From positions 1 through 64,000 of the forward strand of contig JALNYZ010000019.1 in NCBI GenBank assembly GCA_023229575.1: a stretch of 64,000 nucleotides of DNA, in the 5' to 3' direction. The notes under the pieces were generated by a model. It searched no databases. It had not been told where the DNA came from and worked only from the letters and a program-made list of their open reading frames with translations. The DNA is from Prolixibacteraceae bacterium (GTDB lineage Bacteria; Bacteroidota; Bacteroidia; Bacteroidales; Prolixibacteraceae). The position numbers and the translations under genes were made by a program. Positions 19,001-28,000 of the stretch are shown piece after piece (within the stretch, counting starts at the first letter, position 1; every line of letters starts with the position of its first letter).

Positions 19001-22000
19001 CCGGGGATTCACATGTTGGAGTTGAAGGAATGGCAATTGGGGCTGGAGGATTGTTGCTGATAGTCAATACGACCGGAGTCCGGTTCAGGCTCTTGCAGCC
19101 AGTAACATTGTTGCTTGCTTCCGCATAATAGGTAACTGTCCCGGCAGCATTCAAAATTGGCAGAACAACCACATTCCCCGCGACAGGCGCATCGTACCAT
19201 TTAATCGTTGTACCGGCAGCGGAAGAGGTTACGGTGGATGCATCCAACAACGGGGCAGGTCCGACATTGTTCCAGCATTGGGTGATAAAGCCGGTACTGG
19301 CAGGCGCTGCGGGAGCAGGATTGACGGTAATGGATATAATATTGGAGGCAGCACTGGAACAACCAGTCGCCGGATCAGTAACCACAACAGAGTAGTTTCC
19401 TGTTGTCGTGACCACATTGGTCTGGGTAGTTGCCCCTCCCGGCGACCAGAGGTAATTGAACCCATTGGTCGGACCGCTTAGCAGGATGTTTCCGCCTTCG
19501 CAGAAGGTGGTAGGATTCCCTGAAGCAGTAATAACGGGTGTTGCAGGTTTAATATTCACCTGAACTGCTTTAGAGGAGACAGGTCCGTTACCGCAACCAT
19601 TGGATGCGTAAACCGTAACATTCCCATTCATGGAGGCCATTCCAAAATCTACCGTAATGCTGTTGGTAAGTGGAGGAACCGATGTAATTGTAGCGCCGGA
19701 AGGTACTGTCCAGGTATACCCGGTTGCCCCGTTTACAGGGGTTACAGAGAAGATTAAACCGGTACTTCCCTGACATATGGCAGTGCTTCCGCTGATGCTT
19801 CCAGGATTCGCGGGAATATCGCTGACAACGACCGGCAAAGTGGAGACCAAACCGTTTCCACAACTGTTTGACCCGTAGACTGTAATATTTCCGGAAACTG
19901 CGCCGGGACCAAACAAAACGTTGACCGTATTGCTATTTGCACCCGAGACAATAGATATCCCGGATGGTAAGCTCCAATTGTAATTAACAGCTTGAGGGAT
20001 AGGCAATACTGAATAGGTTGCAGTGGTCCCTTTACATCTGCTGCCGGCCGGACCAGATATGGCACCCGGGTTTCCGGGTAAGGCATCCACCTGGATCAGC
20101 ATAAAATCGGAGACTGTTGTGGCACAAGGGGCGAGTGCATCAACCGAGAGAGTCAGTTTGACCGTATTGCCAACATCCGCCAGTCCGGGATGATAAGTAG
20201 GAGTAAGTGTGAAATTGCCCGTCAATGTTCCGGTACCATTATGGGTCCAACTCGGATTTTGGTAATTTGTAGCAATAGCGCCGCTAACAAAAAGAGTGGC
20301 CGGATAGCACAAATTTTTATCGACTCCTGCATTAACCGTTGGAAGCGGCCGGATAGTCAGGATCAGATTATCCTGTACTGTCGTCACACATGGAGGGATA
20401 CTGTATGCAGTGAGTGTTAAAGTCACAACCCCGGTATTCTGATCGGAGACACTGGGCAAATAAATTGGGGACAGGGTAGTGCCATTGATAAATGTACCAG
20501 TTCCGCTAGTATTCCATACAAAGGAAGAATAGTTGGTAGCGGTGGCACCTGTTATGTTAAAATTTGTGCCGGCACAAATAAGGCCATTGCTTCCGGCAAA
20601 TGCCGTAGCAATCGGAAGAATTGATGTTGCAACTGGCGTTGACGAGGCGCTTTGACAACCATTCGCATCCTTAACGACAACGGAATAGCTTCCTGTTGTT
20701 GTAACAATAATATTCTGGGAAGAAGCGCCATTTGACCAGAGATAACTGGAATATCCGGCAGGCGCCGACAGGATCACATTTCCTCCGGCACAGAAAGATA
20801 CAGGCCCCGGAGGGGTAATTACCGGGATTGGCGGTGTAGGATTAACAGTAACTGTAACATTGTAAGAAATTCCTGGACAGCCGTTTGCGGTTAAAGTATA
20901 TCCATATGTGACAACAACAGGCGCATTGGTCGTATTGGTCAGTACCTCATTGATATCCCCTACTCCTACTGAAGCAGGTTGAAGAATACCAGGAATACCA
21001 GCCCTTGTCCAGCTGAATATTGTTCCTGCGGTGGCGCTTGTCGCCGCATATTGAAAATTTGTACCACTGCAAATGGGTGGGGCAGCCAGGCTGCTGGTCA
21101 GTACAGGTGTTGGATTTACTGTTACTACCACATCCTGAATGTTGGTACAACCACTGGCCAAAAGGGTGTATTGATAGATTACATAGACAGGAGCGGCCGA
21201 AGAGTTGGTCAGGAATTCGCTGATACTTCCGGATCCGGATGAAGAAGTTTGAATGATTCCAGGGACCGATGCCCTTCTCCATGTCATCACCGCGCCTGCA
21301 ATTGTACTGGCTGGTGTGTAATTAAACAGATTGCCACTACAAATAGCCGGAGGTGCCAATGAACTGCTCAGGGAAGGTGCAGGATCAACTGTTACCGCAA
21401 CGGTAAATGTGGAAGGATTTGTGCAGCCATTGGCTGAAAGCGAATAGACGTATGAAACACTGATTGGAGATGATGTTGTATTGACCAGAATTTCATTCGG
21501 ATTATTTATTCCTGTATTGGCCGAATTTGAAATACCTGCCACAGCTGACCGGCTCCAGCTAAAAATTGCTCCGGGCGTTGAGCTCATCGGGGAATAACTG
21601 AATACCGAATTGCTGCAAATCGCGGCAGGCGTCAGGCTACTTGTCAATACCGGGGTTGGGTTCACCGTTACCAGCACATTGTATGAATTGGTACATCCGC
21701 CTGACCCCAATGTATAGGTATAGGTAACGACAATTGGAAGCGCAGATGTGTTGGTCAGCGTCTCGTTTGGATTGCCGGTCCCACTACCGGCTACATTGCT
21801 GATACCAACCACAGCCGCACGGCTCCAGTTGAATGTTACTCCGGGAGTTGGACTCGTTGGGACGTAACTAAATACCGATCCGCTGCAGATGGCAGGTGGT
21901 GTGAACGTACTACTCAAGGTCATCGTTGGATTTACCACAACCTGTACGTTATAGATACTTGGATTTGTACAGCCGTTGGCCGAAAGCGAATAGGCGTAAG

Positions 22001-25000
22001 TAACTGTTACCGGGGAGGTGGTGGTGTTAAACAAAGTCTCATTCGGATTACCTGTCCCGGAGGTGGAAGCGTTACTGATTCCGGCTACGGCAGCACGGCT
22101 CCAGGAGAAGACAGTGCCGGACGCCGGACTAGTCGGGGTATAACTGAATGAGGTACCACTGCAAATAGCGGGCGGACTCAAACCACTGCTAAGGGTTGGG
22201 TAAGGATTAACCGTTACCGTAACTGAATAGGTGGATGGATTGGCACATCCGTTGATACTCAACGAGTAAACATAAGTTACAACGATAGGGACAGCTGTTG
22301 TGTTGACCAAAGTTTCATTTGGATTGCCCGTTCCACTGTTGAACCCATTGCTGATACCAACGACAACGGCACGGGTCCAGCTAAACAGTGTTCCGGGTGT
22401 CGAACTGGTTGGGGTATAACTGAAAACAGATCCGCTGCACACTACAGGCGCAGTTAAATTACTGGTCAATATAGCTGTTGGGCTAACAGTTATCACAACA
22501 TTCTGCGGATTAGTACAACCACCAATACCCAATGAATAGACATAAGTAACATTGATCGGGACGGTACTTGCATTTACCAATATCTCACCAATATTCCCAT
22601 TTCCCGATGAAGCAGGATTGCTGATACCTGCAACTGTTGCACGACTCCAGGAGTATGTAATCCCGGCGGTAGTACTCGTTGGTGCATAGCTAAAGATATT
22701 GCCGCTGCAAATGGCCGGGGGGGTCAGACTACTGCTTAGCACCGGAGAAGGATTGACGACTACCACCACGCTATAGGTAGAAGGATTGGTGCACCCATTG
22801 GCTGAAACGGTATAGAGATAGGTTACAGTGACTGGTGATCCGGTCGTATTAACAAGGGTCTCATTTGGATTGCCAGTGCCACTGCCAAGGGCATTACTGA
22901 TACCCAAAACTGCTGCGCGGCTCCAGCTAAAAATTGTTCCGGGCGTTGAACTAGTCGGAACATAACTGAAAACTGTGTTATTGCATATCGCCGCAGGTGT
23001 AAGGGTGCTTGTCAGTACAGGAGTAGGATTAACCCTAACTGTAACATTAAGGACATTGCTGCATCCGTTGGCACTCAGATTGTATGCATAAGTTACCACA
23101 ACCGGAAGCGCTGAGGTATTTGTCAAAGTCTCATTGGGGTTACCCAGCCCACTGCCGGAGGCATTACTAATGCCAGCTACAAGGGCACGGCTCCAGTTGA
23201 AAGTGGTGCCCGGGGTCAGGCTTGACGGGATGTAGCTAAATATTGACCCGCTGCAAATGGCCGGAGGGGTGAGGGTGCTGCTAAGCGTAAGGGTCGGATT
23301 AACCGTTACGGTAACATTCTGGGTGTTGCTGCAACCATTGGCCCCCAAAGTATAAACGTAGGTCACAACAACGGGTGAACCTGTCGTATTGACCAGGGTT
23401 TCGTTCACATTTCCGGTACTGTTTGCCGGGGCATTGCTGATGCCGGCTACCGCAGCGCGGCTCCATGCAAAGGTAGTGCCTGTAGCGGATGCAGTCGGGC
23501 TATAACTGAAAGTAGTGCCACTACAAATTGCCGGCGCTACAAAACCGCTGGTCAGGGTTGGTAATGGATTTACGTTTACATTGACCGAATAGGTAGTTGA
23601 ATTGATACATCCGTTGCTACTCAGTGTATAGACGTAAGTCACGACAATTGGCAGTGGTGTAGTGTTGACCAGGGTCTCGTTCGGATTGTCTGTGCCGCTG
23701 CCAAAGGCATTGCTGATACCTGCAACAACCGCTCGTGTCCATCCAAAGGTCACGCCTGCCGTCAAACTGGTTGGGGAGTAACTGAAAACCGATCCGCTGC
23801 ATACATCTGGCGGCGTTAAGCTGCTGGTCAGGGTAGGAGTTGGATTAACCGTCACAACAACATTATAGGTCGTTGGATTGGCACATCCGCCAACCAAAAC
23901 AGTATAGACATAGGTAACCGCGATAGGCGCTGCAGTCGTATTGCCCAATGTCTCGTTCGGATTAAAAGTGCCGCTCGCAGAAGCGTTACTGATACCCGGA
24001 ACAACAGCCCTGCTCCAGTTGAAACTTGCCCCTGGAGTGGAACTGGTCGGAGTGTAACTGAAAACTGTATTGCTGCAAATGGCAGGAGGTGACAGACTGC
24101 TTGTAAGGGCAGGGTATGGATTCACAACAACTGTGACACTATAGGTTGTTGGATTCGTACATCCGTTGGAGGAAAGTGTGTATAGATAAGTTACAGTAAC
24201 AGGAAGAGTGGATGTATTGATTAAAGTCTCACTGGGATTATTAATTCCAAATGTCGCTGCATTACTTATACCAGGAACCGCAGCCCGACTCCAGTTAAAG
24301 GTAACCCCGGAAGCTGAACTGGTTGGGATATAGCTGAAAACAGAATTGCTGCAAATGGAAGGCGCAGTTAAACTACTGGTTAATACAGGAGTAGGATTAA
24401 CCCGAACCACAACATTCTGAACATTGCTGCATCCATTGGCCGATAGCGTATAAATGTAGGTTACATTGATCGGATCAGCGGTTGTATTAACCAAAATCTC
24501 CTGAGGGTTATTGGTGCCAGACGCAGTTGGGTTACTGATTCCAGTAACGACCGGACGTCTCCAGTTAAAAGTAGTACCACTTGTTGCACTTGCCGGCAAG
24601 TAATCGAACGAAGTATTGTTACATATATCAGAGGGTGTCAAGGTACTGCTCAAAACCGGCAGGGGTTCAACGGACACGTTAACATTCTGAATATTTGTAC
24701 AACCATCGTAAGTCAATGTAAACACATAAGGAACATTGATTGTGGAAGTTGTCGTATTGTACAAAATCTCAGCAGGATTCCCGGAACCACTGTTTGTCGC
24801 ATTGCTGATGCCGGGTATAAATGCACGACTCCAGCTAACCGTTGTTCCGGGCAATGATTCTGTATGGTTATAGGTGAAAATAGAATTACTGCAGATCGAA
24901 ATAGGACCCATTGGGCTAGTAAGTACTGATGAAGGAATGACATTAACATTGACCGAATAGGTGGAAGGATTGGAACATCCATTGATACTTAACGTAAAAA

Positions 25001-28000
25001 TATATGTGACAGTAACCGGAAGCGCTGTTGTATTGACCAAAATTTCAGTAATATTTCCTGTACCACTGGCCGGCAGATTACTTATTCCGGCAACAGCTGC
25101 ACGGGTCCAGCTAAAAAAGGTCCCAGGGGTCAGACTTAAAGGTATATAATTGAATACCGAAGAGCTGCAAATATCGGGTGGTGTCAGACTACTCGTCAAA
25201 ATTGGAGTTGGATTTACAGAAACGACAACATTTTGAACATTGGTACATCCGTTGGCTGACAATGTATAAACATAGGTGACATTTACGGGTGAATTCGTTG
25301 TGTTAACCAAAGTCTCATTGGGATTGCCCGTTCCACTTGCCGGAGCGTTGCCAATGCCTGGAACTGCTGCACGCGACCAGTTGAAAGTAGTCCCTCCAAC
25401 GGCACTCGCCGGAACATAACTAAAATTTGAATTGTTGCAAATGGCCGGTGGAGTCAATGTACCGGATAATACCGGAACAGGATTAACTATGACCACTACA
25501 TTCTGAATCCTGCTACATGCACCAATGGACAAAGTATAAATATAGGTAACAGCTATAGGTGCATTGCTTGTATTGACCAGGATCTCATTAGGGTTATCGG
25601 TTCCGGTTGCTGCCAAATTACTGATACCTGCTATTGCCGGCCGGTTCCACCCAAATGTTACTCCCGGCGAAGAACTGGTCGGTACATAACCAAACAAACC
25701 ATTACTGCAAATTGACGGTGGGCTCAGTGAACTTGTCAACCCGGGAACTGGGTTAACCGTAACATTTACATTTTGCACATTGCTGCATCCATTTGCATTC
25801 AAGGTATATGCATAGGTAACCACCACAGGAAGGGCAGTTGTGTTGATCAGTGTTTCATTCGGGTTACCTGAACCGCTTGATGCCGGATTACTGATACCGG
25901 GAACTGCTGACCTGGTCCAGTTAATGGTAGTTCCTGGTGTAAGACTGGCAGCAGGATAATTAAATGCCGTATTACTGCAAATAGCAGGTGGTGTCAGACT
26001 GGTTGATAAAGCAGGTGTAGGATTAACAGTGACAACTACATTCTGAACATTCGTACATCCACCATACACCAAAGTATAGACATAGGTAACATTAACCGGC
26101 AATGGACTGTTGTTTATCAGTGTCTCACTGATCCCGTTCGACCCGCTTGCTGCGGCATTTGAGATCCCTGGAATTACATTGCGGCTCCAGCTAACCGTTG
26201 TACCCGGTAAGGAGGTTGTAGGGTTATAGGTAAAATTTGTGCTACTGCATATTGCAAGTGGGGTCAATGTACTTGTTAAAATCGAAGAAGGGATGACACT
26301 AACATTCACATTATAGGTAGTAGGATTTGCACAACCACTGATACTGACGGTGTAGATGTAAGTGACAGTCACCGGTAGCAATGTTGTGTTGATCAATGTC
26401 TCGTTTGGGTTGCTCGTTCCACTGGCAGTAGCATTGCTAATCCCTGCGACTGCGGCCCTGTTCCATGAATATACTGCCCCAACAACGTTACCCGTGGGCA
26501 CATAGCTGAACGGCGTACTGCTGCAGATACCCGGAGGACTCAAACTACTTGTTAACGTTGGTGTTGGATTCACCGACACAACCACATTTTGTGTATTACT
26601 GCATCCCGGGGCACTCAGGGTATAAACATATGTAACGCTCACTGCAGCATTGGAGGTATTAATCAGTGTCTCATTGGGATTACCTGCCCCGCTGCCAGCC
26701 GTGTTGCTGATTCCAGGCACTGCCGCCCTCGTCCATCCGGTTACGGTACCATTGGCCGAGGTAGGATTGTAACTGAAAGATGTATTGCTGCAGATAGCCG
26801 GAGGTGTGAGCGTACTGCTTAAAGTAGGCAATGGGTTGACTATTACAACGACATTTTGGTTGTTAATGCATCCGTTCCCTGCCAAAGAGTAGGAATAGGT
26901 AACATTGATGGGAGAGGTGGTGGTATTGACCAGGTTCTCTAAAGGATTTCCGGAACCACTGGATGCAGCATTGCTGATCCCGGCAACTACTGCCCTGGTC
27001 CAATTAAACGTGACACCCACTGAAGCACTGGCCGGAATATACGAAAATACGCCACCACTACAAATGCCAGGCGGGGTTAAACTACTTGAAAGTGTAGGAG
27101 TTGGGTTAACAATGACCGACACATTTTGAATATTGGTACAACCATTGGCTGTCAAGGTATATACATAAATAACGGAAACCGGATCATACGTAGTATTGGT
27201 CAATATTTCATTCGGATTTCCAGTGCCTACCGAGGCAAGATTGCTGATTCCAACAACGGCAGCCCTGTTCCATGAGAAATTAACACCAGTTGTCAGACTG
27301 GAAGGATTATAGCTGAAAACTGTTCCACTGCAAATTGAAGGAGGTGTGAGGTTACTTGTTAAAACTGGTGTGGGATTGACAATTACAGAAACATTTTGTG
27401 AATTTGTACATCCATTTGCAGTCAAAGTGTAATCATAAATTACTGTCAACGGAAAAGCTGTAGTATTGATTAATACCTCATTGGGATCCCCGGTCCCACC
27501 GGCTGGGGTATTGCTGATACCGACTACGGGTGCCCTGTTCCAGCTAAAGGATGTACCGACCGTAGAACTTGTTGGTGTATAATTAAATGCAGTGCCCGTA
27601 CAGATGGAAGGAGGTGTCAGGCTGCTCGTTAATACCGGGGTTGGGTTTACAACAACGACAACATTATAGGTTGTAGGATTGGTACATCCATTGGCGCTCA
27701 AAGTGTAGGCGTAAGTAACACTAACTGGTGAAGAGGTGGTGTTAACAAGTGGTTCATTAGGATTACCCGTACCACTTGCCAAAGCATTACTGATACCGGG
27801 AACAACTGCCCTATTCCACAAAAAGGTTGTGCCGGGAGTAGAACTCAACGGGGTATAACTAAAGAAAGAATTGCTGCAAATGGCAGGTGGGGATGTACTG
27901 CTTGTCAACACAGAGGCAGGATTAACCGTTACCACCACATTGTAGGTAACAGGATTGGTGCACCCATTCGCGGTAACTGTGTAATTGTACGTTACAGATA